From: Porticoccaceae bacterium UBA2002
GTDB taxonomy: Bacteria > Pseudomonadota > Gammaproteobacteria > Pseudomonadales > Porticoccaceae
Length of the DNA stretch: 28,662 nt
Assembly (NCBI GenBank): GCA_002334915.1
Contig: DDCQ01000020.1
Span: 1 to 28,662, forward strand
Reading direction: 5' to 3'
Below, in pieces: positions 17,417 through 25,689 of this stretch. The position numbers and the translations under genes were made by a program. The notes below the pieces were generated by a model. That model searched no databases. It was not told where the DNA came from and saw only the letters and a program-made list of their open reading frames with translations. The stretch's first letter is position 1. Every line of letters begins with the position of its first letter.

Positions 17417-18565
17417 ATGGTCGCTGAGACATTTGAAAAACTAGTTAAAACAATGACCGAACAGAAAGCCTCGGACTTGTTTTTGACCGTTGGCTTGCCA
17501 CCCTGCATTAAGCTCAATGGATCGGTAGTGCCCATCGGCGACCAGCAGCTGGACCAGCACCAGTGCGAGGCCCTGGTGTTAAGCATCATGACTGACGAAC
17601 AGCGCAGAGAGTTTTATCTCAATAAAGAACTCAATTTTGCCGTGATCAGTGAGGAGTCTGGTCGTTTTCGCGCCAGCGCATTTTATCAGCGGGGTGAAAT
17701 AGGTATTGTTCTGCGACGCATAGAGACCCAGATTCCGACTCCAGAGGCGCTACTGCTGCCCCCGGTGTTGAAAGAACTGGTAATGAACCGCCGCGGCATT
17801 GTTATTTTTGTAGGGGCAACAGGGACGGGCAAGTCCACCTCGCTGGCGGCTTTGATTGGTCATCGCAATTAAGTCAGCCGCGGCCATATTGTCTCGATTG
17901 AGGACCCTATTGAATTTATCCAGGAACATCAGGGCTGCATTATTACCCAGCGAGAAGTTGGGGTGGACACAGAGTCTTTTGAAGTGGCGCTAAAAAATAC
18001 CCTGCGCCAGGCACCAGATGTTATTTTGATTGGTGAGATTCGTACCAGAGAAACCATGCAGCATGCCATTACTTTTGCCGAGACCGGCCACCTGGTGCTG
18101 GCCACCCTGCATGCCAACAATGCCAATCAGGCTCTGGACCGAATTAACCATTTCTTCGAAGCGGACCGTCACAGTCAGCTGTGGATGGACCTTTCCCTCA
18201 ATTTAAGAGGTATTGTGGCTCAGCAGCTAGTACCTACGGTGGATGGCAAAAACCGACGCGCTGCCATCGAGGTTTTGCTCAATACGCCTCTGATTGCAGA
18301 TACTATCCGCAAGGGAGAGGTGCACAAGATTAAAGAGATTATGACCAGCTCGGCAGAGCATGGTATGCAGACATTCGATAAGGCGCTGTTTGAACTCTAT
18401 GTGGATGGCGAAATTAGCTATGAGAATGCGATTGCCCATGCCGACTCAAAAAATGATTTACGGCTGATGATTAAGATGTACAGCGATCAGCAGACGGGTT
18501 CTAAAAAAGCGCGTATCGATAAGTTGACCATTGAGGATCATTCGGCGGGGAAACTTAATTGGTAA
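17417..18565 (+). pseudogene. pilU: pilU, type IV pilus retraction ATPase, interrupted by an in-frame TAA
   Basis: The complete frame is 382 codons plus stop, the normal PilU length. Codon 152 (17870-17872) is TAA, and both sides stay in one frame. The first part (17417-17869) carries TEQKASDLFLTVGLPPCIKLNG and Walker A (GATGTGKSTS). After the stop come GHIVSIEDPIEF, DTESFEVALKNTLRQAPDVI, Walker B (VILIGEIRTRETM), the His box HLVLATLHANNA and the C-terminal domain, all well conserved. A GTG at 17963 could restart translation of the second part. The 151-residue first product would lack Walker B and could not hydrolyse ATP. PilU normally assists PilT in retraction. The intact flanks imply a very recent mutation, a sequencing error or readthrough. 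Confidence 0.9.
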
Positions 18566-18581
18566 AGGGGCCTTAATTTAG

Positions 18582-19040
18582 CTAAGGGCTTTTCCCAAGA
18601 TGGGGGTTTTCCAGCCAGGTTTGCAGAATGAGTGCTGCCGCCAGATGGTCAATTTTGGTGAGATCTGACATCTTGCCTTTGCGGGCGCCACTGCGTTGTT
18701 CTTCCTGCAGCATAGACTTCGCCTCACGGCTGGTCAGTCGTTCGTCAACCATCTGCACATCAATGTTGTAACGGCCCTGAAGCCTGCGCGCAAATCTGCG
18801 GGTTCTCTCGCTAAGTTCGCTGGCTGTGCCATCCATATTCAGAGGCAATCCCACCAGCAGCAGGCTGGGCTTCCACTCACTGATAACCTCTGTGACCTGA
18901 GACCAGTCAGGTGCACCATCAGAGGCTTTAATAATAGTTAGGCCCCTAGCTGCAGCAGTCAAGGTCTGGCCATAGGCCACGCCAATCTGCTTTAAACCAA
19001 AGTCAAAGCACAGCAGAGTCTGATGTTTGGCTTCAGGCAT
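18582..19040 (-). CDS. ruvX: Holliday junction resolvase-like / pre-16S rRNA nuclease RuvX (YqgF)
   Basis: This 152-residue RNase H-fold protein has LCFDFGLKQIGVAYG (first catalytic Asp), LLVGLPLNMDGTAS, QMVDERLTSREA and KIDHLAAALIL (last acidic residue). It belongs to the family called putative Holliday junction resolvase that also matures the 16S rRNA 5' end. It overlaps yqgE by 8 bases, giving the conserved gshB-yqgE-ruvX order. It converges with pilU with only 16 bases between the stops. Confidence 0.95.
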   Translation of the reverse strand: MPEAKHQTLLCFDFGLKQIGVAYGQTLTAAARGLTIIKASDGAPDWSQVTEVISEWKPSLLLVGLPLNMDGTASELSERTRRFARRLQGRYNIDVQMVDERLTSREAKSMLQEEQRSGARKGKMSDLTKIDHLAAALILQTWLENPHLGKSP

Positions 19041-19611
19041 GGCCGATATCGGAAGACAGCATATTGAGATCCAGACCTATAGACGAAGCCGCAGCTCCAG
19101 CGCGCTGATCGCAAGCGGTGTCAAAAATAATCGCCGAATCAGCTGGTATGGTCAGCCAGCTATTTTGCTTTAACTCGTCTTCTAATTGACCGGCGCCCCA
19201 GCTTGAATAACCCAGAGTAATCAATGCATCAGTGGGACCATTGCCCAGAGCAATATCACTGAGGATATCTTTGGATGCCGTAAGGCTGATATCGTCGGCT
19301 ATGGTAACAGTGGACTCCCACTGCTGCTCGCTGGTCTTATGCAAAATAAAGCCGCGGTCGCGCTGAACCGGACCACCGTCAAATATCAGCGAGTTGCCCT
19401 GCTGATCATGGTACTCCAGATCCAGCTGATCAAAGATAGCTTTAGCCGGGATATCCAGCTGATGATTGATAATCAAGCCCATGGCCCCATCGACACTGTG
19501 CTCGCAAATATAAACCACAGGCTGAGCAAAGTTGGGGTCATTGAGACCAGGCATGGCCAGCAGGAAATGATTTTTTAAGCTGGAGATAATTTTTTTTGTA
19601 CTTTCGCTCAT
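19033..19611 (-). CDS. yqgE: YqgE/AlgH family protein
   Basis: This 192-residue protein is typical of the UPF0301 (YqgE/AlgH) family: NHFLLAMPGLNDPNFAQ, VVYICEHSVDGAMGLIIN, FDGGPVQRDRGFILH and GYSSWGAGQLEDE. AlgH influences alginate and virulence in Pseudomonas, but its molecular activity is unsettled. The ATG at 19611 gives the family N-terminus; an in-frame TTG at 19647 would add 12 residues and is less likely. It lies 50 bases after gshB and overlaps ruvX. Confidence 0.94.
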   Translation of the reverse strand: MSESTKKIISSLKNHFLLAMPGLNDPNFAQPVVYICEHSVDGAMGLIINHQLDIPAKAIFDQLDLEYHDQQGNSLIFDGGPVQRDRGFILHKTSEQQWESTVTIADDISLTASKDILSDIALGNGPTDALITLGYSSWGAGQLEDELKQNSWLTIPADSAIIFDTACDQRAGAAASSIGLDLNMLSSDIGHA

Positions 19612-19661
19612 AGAATCCAATATGCGGGTTTCGGGCCGCAAACTCAAGGTCTGCCCACAGA

Positions 19662-20612
19662 TTATGGGTTTAGACGGGCTTCAATTGCCGCCATAAGCTG
19701 ACTCCCTATAGCCGTGCCCTGAGCATTGTCTATCTCTCGAACACAGGTGGGGCTGGTGACATTGATCTCGGTAAGGTAGTCACCAATAACATCCAAGCCA
19801 ACAAAAATTAGACCCCTGTCTACCAATGTAGGCGCGATTTGCTCCGCAATCCACAGGTCGCGGTCAGATAATGGTTGCACCAGTCCGGAACCACCGGCAG
19901 CCAGATTGCCACGAAACTCGCCCTTAGTCGGAATGCGCGCCAGACAATAGGGCACAACTTTGCCATCGATGACCAGAATACGCTTATCCCCGGTGATAAT
20001 TTCCGGGAGATATTTCTGAGCCATGATTGTCTCGTCACCATATTTGGTGAGAGTTTCGAGAATCACATTAAGGTTTTGATCTCCCTCCCTGACGCGGAAG
20101 ATAGATGTGCCGCCCATACCGTCCAGTGGCTTAAACACCACATCGCCATGCTCAGCTAAAAACTTCTTTAGGCGACCCTGGTCGCGGCTAACTAACAGCG
20201 GCGGAGTACAATGTGGGAACTGCGTGGCAAACACCTTCTCATTGCAGTCCCGCAAGCTCTGGGGTCTATTGACTATCAGGGTGCCGCGACGCTCGGCGGC
20301 CTCGAGTATGTAGGTAGAGTAAATAAACTCAGAGTCAAAAGGCGGGTCCTTGCGCATCAGCACCACATCAAGCTCTTCAAGCGGCACAGAGCTGGCACCC
20401 CCTAGCTCATACCACTTATGCTCGTCTTCGAACACCTTTAAAGGCCGCACCTCGGCCCGGGGGTTGCCATTTTCCAGAAACAAATGCCGCTGTTCCATAT
20501 AAAACAAATTGTAGCCCTGCAGCTGAGCTGCAAGCAGCAAGGAAAGAGTGGTGTCTTTTCTGTAATTGATTGATTGGATCGGGTCCATAACGACCCCAAG
20601 AGATTTACCCAT
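19662..20612 (-). CDS. gshB: Glutathione synthetase
   Basis: This 316-residue ATP-grasp enzyme joins glycine to gamma-glutamylcysteine. It starts with GVVMDPIQSINYRKD and carries MRKDPPFDSEFIYSTYILE, the ATP-grasp segments VVFKPLDGMGGTSIF and GEFRGNLAAGGSG, and the terminal ligand loop EINVTSPTCVREID. The length is standard. An AAGG site precedes the ATG by 9-10 bases. It is first in the gshB-yqgE-ruvX run and is divergent from the unknown small gene at 20801. gshA is not in the window. Confidence 0.97.
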   Translation of the reverse strand: MGKSLGVVMDPIQSINYRKDTTLSLLLAAQLQGYNLFYMEQRHLFLENGNPRAEVRPLKVFEDEHKWYELGGASSVPLEELDVVLMRKDPPFDSEFIYSTYILEAAERRGTLIVNRPQSLRDCNEKVFATQFPHCTPPLLVSRDQGRLKKFLAEHGDVVFKPLDGMGGTSIFRVREGDQNLNVILETLTKYGDETIMAQKYLPEIITGDKRILVIDGKVVPYCLARIPTKGEFRGNLAAGGSGLVQPLSDRDLWIAEQIAPTLVDRGLIFVGLDVIGDYLTEINVTSPTCVREIDNAQGTAIGSQLMAAIEARLNP

Positions 20613-20726
20613 AAATGACTGCCTTGTTGTGATTTTTGCACTATAACTATCTATGGCAACTGGCTACATGCTAAACGCTCTTAAAATCTGTGAGCTAGCA
20701 AGCAAAAACATTACTAAAAATAGAGG

Positions 20727-20802
20727 GTTGTAGATTATATATTACAACTGTGTTTAAAATTCCATAACTTAAGTGATATTGGCAGTACTTAAGGCGTTAA
20801 GT
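20727..20802 (+). promoter_or_regulatory. Dyad and ACTTAAG repeats in the gshB / small-gene intergenic region
   Basis: A perfect inverted repeat, GTTGTA (20727-20732) and TACAAC (20743-20748), surrounds an A+T-only-like 10-base spacer. Further on, ACTTAAG occurs at 20767 and again exactly 20 bases later at 20787, with TTAAGT at 20797-20802 touching the candidate GTG start of the next gene. These look like operator half-sites in the 188-base divergent region. No matching regulator is recognised. Confidence 0.35.
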
Positions 20803-21079
20803 GGTTTTAAAGATGGTGAATAAAATGGATGTTCAGGGCCTAAAAGTACTGGTATTGAATAGTTTCTGTGAGGGCCACAGCCATAAGTACTATGCCATTA
20901 TCAGTAAGGGATTCCCTCATACATTGCAAGTTGAAGCGGACGGAGACCTCTCGAGCACAGGCGCTACAGGCTTAGATGCCTGCATTAAGATAGATTTGGT
21001 TAAGGAGGGCAAAAAGTTCTTTTTGCCAGACTTTGAGGCGATAGAGCCCTACCTTGCAAAGATTCCACTATATTTCTAG
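20801..21079 (+). CDS. Small protein of unknown function (92 aa)
   Basis: I do not recognise this 92-residue protein. It has no signal peptide or membrane segment, two cysteines (in NSFCEG and GLDACIK) and alternating hydrophobic strands (LKVLVLNSFCEG, KYYAIISKG, HTLQVEA), so it is probably a small soluble cytosolic alpha/beta protein. The start is uncertain: GTG at 20801 has AAGG 6 bases upstream, while ATGs at 20813 and 20825 would give 88 and 84 residues. It is divergent from gshB and 131 bases before the acyl-CoA ligase, with several dyad and repeat motifs upstream. The frame is open and compositionally reasonable, but no family supports it. Confidence 0.6.
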   Translation: MVLKMVNKMDVQGLKVLVLNSFCEGHSHKYYAIISKGFPHTLQVEADGDLSSTGATGLDACIKIDLVKEGKKFFLPDFEAIEPYLAKIPLYF

Positions 21080-21210
21080 CCAGTCTGCTTCCAGTTACCG
21101 CAGTTTTGGCCTGAGCGTCTGTGACCCATAGGCCGCGGTTTGCTATTTTGTTTAGCCGCTAACAAATGATAGTCTTGCCCTATTAACTCAAAAAAATAAC
21201 AGGGGTAGGT

Positions 21211-22833
21211 ATGAACGGTTTAATGATGGACTCGCAGCTGACAATCACATCGATTATGAGGCACGCGGATCGCATAAATGGGGCCAGTGAAATTGTCTCA
21301 TTCACCGGTGACAACCCTCACCATCGATATACTTACAAAGATGCCTTTCGCCGGGTTCGCCAGATGGCCAATGCACTGGACAAAGTTGGTTTCAAACAGG
21401 GTGACCGTATCGCAACCCTGGCCTGGAACGATTACCGCCATTTCGAGCTCTACTACGCCATTTCATGCGCCGGACATATCTGTCACACCATCAACCCGAG
21501 ACTATTCCCTGAGCAGATAGAATTTATTATCAATCATGCGGAAGATCAGTGGGTATTTGCCGATCCCATGTTTGTGCCACTGCTGGAGGCACTTAAAGAC
21601 AAGCTGCCTACAGTTCGCGGCTATGTGATTATGACCAGTGCAGATCATATGCCAGAGACATCACTGAACAATGCGCATTGCTATGAGACCTTTATTGAGG
21701 GTCAGCCCGACACATTCGATTGGCCAGAACTTGCGGAAAATACCGCCAGCTCCATGTGCTATACCTCGGGCACCACAGGCAATCCCAAAGGTGTGGTCTA
21801 CAGCCACCGCAGCACAGTGCTGCACTCTATAGTGGGTTCACTGCCTGATGTGATGAATCTCTCTAATTCTGATATAATTATGCCTATTGTCCCCATGTTC
21901 CATGTCAATGCCTGGGGCACTGCCTATAACGGCCCCATGGTGGGGGCAAAACTGGTTTTCCCCGGCCCTAAAATGGCCGATGGTGAGACATTGACCCATC
22001 TGATCAATGAAGAAAAGGTCAACTATTCACTGGGCGTACCCACGGTATGGCTGGCTCTGATCGACTATCTCAATGCCACAGGAAAGACGGTAGAGACTCT
22101 AAAGAAGGTGGTTGCCGGAGGCTCTGCCTGCCCGCTGTCACTTATGCAAGCTATGGATAAATACGGTATCTATATGCATGTTGGCTGGGGCATGACAGAA
22201 ATGAGCCCTCTGGGCTCCTACAACAAGCCCCTGGCTTGGATGAATGACTGCTCTGAAGAAGAAAAAGATGCTTACCGTGTCCGTGCCGGTCGCATTGTCT
22301 ATGGGGTAGAGATGAAAATTGTCGACTCCGAACATCAGGATCTGCCCTGGGATGGCATTGCTTCAGGTCTGCTGTTGGTAAAGGGCCCCTGGGTCTGCGA
22401 GGGCTACTACCGACTCGAAGACAAGCCAGCATTGGATGCCGATGGCTGGTTTGATACCGGTGATATGGCCTCTATTGACGAATATGGGTATGTAACCATC
22501 ACAGACCGGGTTAAAGATGTTATTAAGTCCGGGGGTGAGTGGATCAGCTCTATAGATGTTGAAAACGCTGCCATGGCTCATGCTGAGGTTCAGGAGGCTG
22601 CGGTGATTGGTGTGCCCCATCCCAAGTGGACTGAGCGGCCATTATTGATCGTCATTCCGGTTGCAGGTACCTCACCCAGTAAAGAGGATATTCTGGCTTC
22701 TCTGAAAGGCCAAATCGCCAGCTGGTGGGTGCCAGAGGATTGTGTATTTGTTGAAGAGATTCCCCATACGGCGACTGGCAAGGTGAGTAAAAAGGATCTG
22801 CGCGAGCAGTTCTCCGACTACCAGTACTCCTAA
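21211..22833 (+). CDS. Fatty-acid/acyl-CoA ligase (AMP-forming, AlkK/DmdB-like)
   Basis: This 540-residue adenylate-forming enzyme activates a carboxylic acid with ATP and CoA. It has the P-loop-like motif [18 protein letters not shown], the GWGMTEMSP motif, [16 protein letters not shown], the hinge [15 protein letters not shown] and the catalytic lysine in [13 protein letters not shown]. The N-terminal [21 protein letters not shown] and [18 protein letters not shown] fit the medium-chain AlkK group, which also contains the methylmercaptopropionate-CoA ligase DmdB, so the substrate could be a medium-chain fatty acid or a DMSP breakdown product. No dmd or fad genes are adjacent. The ATG at 21211 follows AGGGGTAGG; a second ATG at 21223 is possible. 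Confidence 0.93.
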   Translation: MNGLMMDSQLTITSIMRHADRINGASEIVSFTGDNPHHRYTYKDAFRRVRQMANALDKVGFKQGDRIATLAWNDYRHFELYYAISCAGHICHTINPRLFPEQIEFIINHAEDQWVFADPMFVPLLEALKDKLPTVRGYVIMTSADHMPETSLNNAHCYETFIEGQPDTFDWPELAENTASSMCYTSGTTGNPKGVVYSHRSTVLHSIVGSLPDVMNLSNSDIIMPIVPMFHVNAWGTAYNGPMVGAKLVFPGPKMADGETLTHLINEEKVNYSLGVPTVWLALIDYLNATGKTVETLKKVVAGGSACPLSLMQAMDKYGIYMHVGWGMTEMSPLGSYNKPLAWMNDCSEEEKDAYRVRAGRIVYGVEMKIVDSEHQDLPWDGIASGLLLVKGPWVCEGYYRLEDKPALDADGWFDTGDMASIDEYGYVTITDRVKDVIKSGGEWISSIDVENAAMAHAEVQEAAVIGVPHPKWTERPLLIVIPVAGTSPSKEDILASLKGQIASWWVPEDCVFVEEIPHTATGKVSKKDLREQFSDYQYS

Positions 22834-22903
22834 ATATCCAGAGTCAACCAAACTTGCGGACAGGCGTTTTAGCCTAGACTAAATAATAAAGGGAATAAGA
22901 TAG

Positions 22904-23206
22904 ATGATAAACTTACTTGTAATGGCCCTTCTGGCCTCAGTTTCTATAGGGGCCGTTGCGGAGCATCATGGGGGCTCAGATAAGGGTCGCAAAGGCAGCA
23001 TGTTTAAACAGATAGACGTTGATGGAGATGGTGCTGTTTCGCGTGAAGAGCACGAAGCGGCAATCGTCAGAATGGCTGATGATAGGCGTGAGCGATTTAA
23101 TACCATGGACGCTGACGGCGATGGCTCAGTCTCCAGAGAGGAGGCCGCCGCAGCAAGGAAGCAGAGAAAAGAGGGCCACAGCCCGCGCGACAGGGCCGTG
23201 GACTAG
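22904..23206 (+). CDS. Secreted small EF-hand protein
   Basis: This 100-residue protein has a signal peptide (residues 1 to about 19, ending in GAVA) and two canonical 12-residue EF-hand loops: D38-V-D40-G-D42 ending in E49, and D69-A-D71-G-D73 ending in E80. All six calcium-ligating positions fit in each loop. The C-terminus is strongly basic (KQRKEG). It is probably a periplasmic or exported calcium-binding protein; its partner is unknown. An AAAGGGA site precedes the ATG by about 9 bases. It lies 70 bases after the ligase and is closed by a strong terminator. Confidence 0.88.
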   Translation: MINLLVMALLASVSIGAVAEHHGGSDKGRKGSMFKQIDVDGDGAVSREEHEAAIVRMADDRRERFNTMDADGDGSVSREEAAAARKQRKEGHSPRDRAVD

Positions 23207-23225
23207 ATTCAGAGCAAAATTTAAG

Positions 23226-23256
23226 ACGGCCACTTTCTATAGTGGCCGTTTTTTTT
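23226..23256 (+). terminator. Rho-independent terminator after the EF-hand gene
   Basis: ACGGCCACT (23226-23234) and AGTGGCCGT (23241-23249) form a perfect 9-bp G+C-rich stem with a 6-base loop, followed by an 8-base T run ending at 23256. It starts 20 bases past the EF-hand stop codon and insulates rpe. Confidence 0.93.
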
Positions 23257-23356
23257 ATGCCCGGTAAAATTCCCCTGAGCGCCTTATAAAGGCAAAGTAT
23301 TTGCACCCAAAACTGTTCTGCCGCATCATTGCGGCTTAACTGGCTTATGGTGTGTT

Positions 23357-24028
23357 ATGACTGACTTTCTGATTGCCCCGTCCATCCTCGCTGCCGATTT
23401 TGCCCGTCTGGGTGAAGAGGTAGACAATGTGCTTGAGGCTGGCGCCGATATTGTTCATTTTGATGTTATGGACAACCATTATGTGCCCAATCTCACTATT
23501 GGCCCCATGGTGTGCAAGGCGCTTAGAGATCATGGTGTGACTGCTCCCATAGATGTGCATCTGATGGTGCAGCCAGTCGATGATTTGATTCGTATGTTTG
23601 CCGATGCAGGGGCCACTTACATCACCTTCCATCCGGAGGCATCTAACCATATAGATCGCTCACTCCAGTTGGTGCGAGATCTGGGTTGCAAGGGCGGGCT
23701 GGTGTTAAATCCAGGTACAGGGCTGGATACAGTTCGCTGGGTGATGGATAAAATGGATATGCTATTACTTATGTCGGTTAACCCAGGCTTTGGCGGACAG
23801 AAATTTATTCCCTCCACTCTAGATAAGCTGCAACAGGCCAGACAGCTTATAGATGCAAGTGGCTATGATATTCGTCTAGAGGTTGATGGTGGCGTTGGAG
23901 TCAATAATATCGCCGAGGTTGCCACTGCCGGCGCAGATACTTTTGTTGCCGGTTCAGCTATTTTCAGCCAGCCTGACTATGCTGCAGTGATTGCCAGCAT
24001 GCGCGAACAGTTGGCGACAGCCGGCTAA
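23357..24028 (+). CDS. rpe: Ribulose-phosphate 3-epimerase
   Basis: This 223-residue TIM-barrel enzyme interconverts ribulose-5-phosphate and xylulose-5-phosphate. It has [61 protein letters not shown] and [11 protein letters not shown], which hold the metal-binding His/Asp set and the phosphate loop. The length is standard. In Pseudomonas a phosphoglycolate phosphatase gene (gph) lies between rpe and trpE; here the trp promoter and leader follow the rpe stop at once. The ATG at 23357 gives the family N-terminus, although its ribosome site is weak. Confidence 0.96.
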   Translation: MTDFLIAPSILAADFARLGEEVDNVLEAGADIVHFDVMDNHYVPNLTIGPMVCKALRDHGVTAPIDVHLMVQPVDDLIRMFADAGATYITFHPEASNHIDRSLQLVRDLGCKGGLVLNPGTGLDTVRWVMDKMDMLLLMSVNPGFGGQKFIPSTLDKLQQARQLIDASGYDIRLEVDGGVGVNNIAEVATAGADTFVAGSAIFSQPDYAAVIASMREQLATAG

Positions 24029-24057
24029 TTTACTGAAGTAGGTTAATTGATTACAAT
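24029..24057 (+). promoter_or_regulatory. Candidate trp promoter
   Basis: TTTACT (24029-24034) and TACAAT (24052-24057) are separated by exactly 17 bases and begin directly after the rpe stop codon. Transcription would start near 24064, about 14 bases before the leader peptide. No TrpR-type operator is recognisable here. Confidence 0.55.
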
Positions 24058-24077
24058 AGTCGACTTCATTTAGGGAG

Positions 24078-24146
24078 ATGGGTTTGAACAACAGCAGTTT
24101 GGTACAGATTGATAACGGCCAGCAATGGTGGCGATGGCGCAACTAA
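24078..24146 (+). CDS. trpL: trp operon leader peptide
   Basis: This 22-codon frame ends in GQQWWRWRN, with three Trp codons (24126-24131 and 24135-24137), two of them adjacent, just before the stop. Such a short Trp-rich frame upstream of trpE is the signature of ribosome-mediated attenuation. The AGGGAG ribosome site (24072-24077) touches the ATG, so spacing is tight. A TTG at 24084 in the same frame has better spacing (6 bases) and would give 20 residues. The peptide itself probably has no function beyond sensing charged tRNA-Trp. Confidence 0.82.
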   Translation: MGLNNSSLVQIDNGQQWWRWRN

Positions 24147-24154
24147 TGTGTCCA

Positions 24155-24171
24155 AGGCGCTGCGTGCGCCT
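24155..24171 (+). promoter_or_regulatory. Hairpin in the trp leader (attenuator region)
   Basis: AGGCGC (24155-24160) and GCGCCT (24166-24171) form a perfect 6-bp stem with a 5-base loop. GGCGC at 24136-24140, overlapping the last Trp codon, can pair with the same GCGCC, so two exclusive structures are possible. No T-run follows, so this is not a classic intrinsic terminator. The motif TGTCCAAGG occurs at 24149-24157 and again at 24185-24193, the second copy holding the trpE ribosome site. Confidence 0.5.
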
Positions 24172-24201
24172 AAAGCAATCAAACTGTCCAAGGAAACCAT
24201 C

Positions 24202-25689
24202 ATGACCCCTGAAAAATTTGCCCAGCTGGCAAGCCAGAACTTCAACCGAATTCCGGTGACCCGCGAGGTGCTGGCCGATCTTGAAACTCCCCTTAGTGTC
24301 TACCTAAAACTTGCCATGGGTGCCAACTCCTATCTGTTTGAATCCGTGCAGGGTGGTGAGAAATGGGGCCGCTACTCGCTGATCGGGCTGCAGACCTCCA
24401 CCGTGCTCAAAGTCTTTGGCAATCGGCTGGAAATTATCCGCGATGGCAAGCCGATGGTAAACCGCACTACCAGTGATCCCCTGGGTGAGGTAGAGCGCTT
24501 TCGTCAGCTATTCAGCATGCCTAACTTGCCAGAACTACCCAGATTTACGGGCGGTCTGGTGGGCTATTTCGGTTATGACACGGTACGCTTTGTAGAGCCA
24601 CGCCTGGCTAACAGCGCACCTGTCGATGATTTGGATGCACCGGACATACTGCTGCTAGCCTCCGATGAAGTGGCTATCTTTGATAATCTGACTGGCACTA
24701 TTATGCTGGTCGTACATGTTGATGCCGCCGAGGCAAGAGCTCTGGAAAAAGCCGAGGCCCGGCTCGATGAGTTGGAAGCCAGGCTGGCCCTGCCGACACC
24801 ACCATTACCGCCGATGAATACAGGCCCTGGCATTTCAGAGCAGGCATTTGTCTCCAGCTTTGGCCAGCAGGACTATATGGCGGCAGTCGACAGGGTCAAA
24901 GACTATGTGCTTGCCGGCGATGTTATGCAGGTAGTGCCATCGCAGCGACTGTCGGCGCCATTTTCTGCCGAGCCTATTAATCTGTACCGCGCCCTGAGAA
25001 GACTAAACCCCTCGCCCTATATGTATTTTCTGGATCTAGATGGCATTCATATTGTCGGCTCATCGCCAGAGGTTCTGGCGCGCCTGGAAGATGGCCAGGT
25101 CACTGTGCGACCTATAGCCGGCACCAGACGTCGCGGTCAGACAGAAGAAGAGGATCTGGCACTTGAAAAAGAAATGCTCGCCGATCCCAAAGAAATTGCC
25201 GAGCATCTGATGCTGATTGATTTAGGCCGCAATGATGTGGGTCGTATCAGTCAAACGGGCAGCGTAGAAGTTACCGAGCAAATGGTGGTTGAGCGCTACT
25301 CCCATGTCATGCATATCACCTCCAATGTGGTGGGTGATGTAACAGAGGGTATGGGGGCACTGGAAGTTTTAAAGGCAACCCTGCCCGCTGGCACCCTGAG
25401 CGGCGCCCCTAAAATCCGCGCTATGGAAATTATCGATGAATTAGAGCCGGTTAAACGCGGCATTTATGGCGGCGCCGTTGGCTATATCGGCTGGAGTGGC
25501 AACATGGATACCGCCATAGCTATTCGCACCGCTGTGATTAAAGATGGCATGCTGCATGTGCAGGCTGGCGCAGGTGTGGTTGCCGACTCTGTTCCCGAAT
25601 TGGAATGGGAGGAGACCATGAACAAGGCGCGGGCACTAATGCGTGCAGCGGCTATGGTGTGTCCGGCATCCGAGGGAGAGTCTCAATGA
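24202..25689 (+). CDS. trpE: Anthranilate synthase component I
   Basis: This 495-residue enzyme converts chorismate to anthranilate with ammonia from Trp[21 protein letters not shown] near the N-terminus is the tryptophan feedback-binding region. The catalytic part shows [52 protein letters not shown] and [14 protein letters not shown]. The ATG at 24202 is chosen because AAGGA lies 7 bases upstream and it gives the usual MTPEKF-type N-terminus; the longer frame from 24109 runs through the leader peptide and attenuator. It overlaps trpG by 4 bases (ATGA). Expression is probably controlled by the leader upstream. Confidence 0.97.
   Translation: MTPEKFAQLASQNFNRIPVTREVLADLETPLSVYLKLAMGANSYLFESVQGGEKWGRYSLIGLQTSTVLKVFGNRLEIIRDGKPMVNRTTSDPLGEVERFRQLFSMPNLPELPRFTGGLVGYFGYDTVRFVEPRLANSAPVDDLDAPDILLLASDEVAIFDNLTGTIMLVVHVDAAEARALEKAEARLDELEARLALPTPPLPPMNTGPGISEQAFVSSFGQQDYMAAVDRVKDYVLAGDVMQVVPSQRLSAPFSAEPINLYRALRRLNPSPYMYFLDLDGIHIVGSSPEVLARLEDGQVTVRPIAGTRRRGQTEEEDLALEKEMLADPKEIAEHLMLIDLGRNDVGRISQTGSVEVTEQMVVERYSHVMHITSNVVGDVTEGMGALEVLKATLPAGTLSGAPKIRAMEIIDELEPVKRGIYGGAVGYIGWSGNMDTAIAIRTAVIKDGMLHVQAGAGVVADSVPELEWEETMNKARALMRAAAMVCPASEGESQ

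Noticed and set aside
18566..18595. A bidirectional terminator between pilU and ruvX
   Set aside because: CCTTA/TAAGG is just 5 bp and only TTTT follows after two further bases; too weak to list.
19612..19647. TTG start of yqgE at 19647
   Set aside because: The ATG at 19611 agrees with family N-termini and the extra 12 residues have no support.
24029..24064. A TrpR operator over the trp promoter
   Set aside because: The only symmetry is TAATTGATTA, which does not match the CTAG-type TrpR half-sites.
24109..24201. Longer trpE starting at 24109
   Set aside because: It would translate the leader peptide and attenuator region in another frame; the ATG at 24202 has a good ribosome site and family fit.
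25605..25685. Longer trpG starting inside trpE
   Set aside because: The 4-base ATGA overlap start at 25686 gives the exact family N-terminus.
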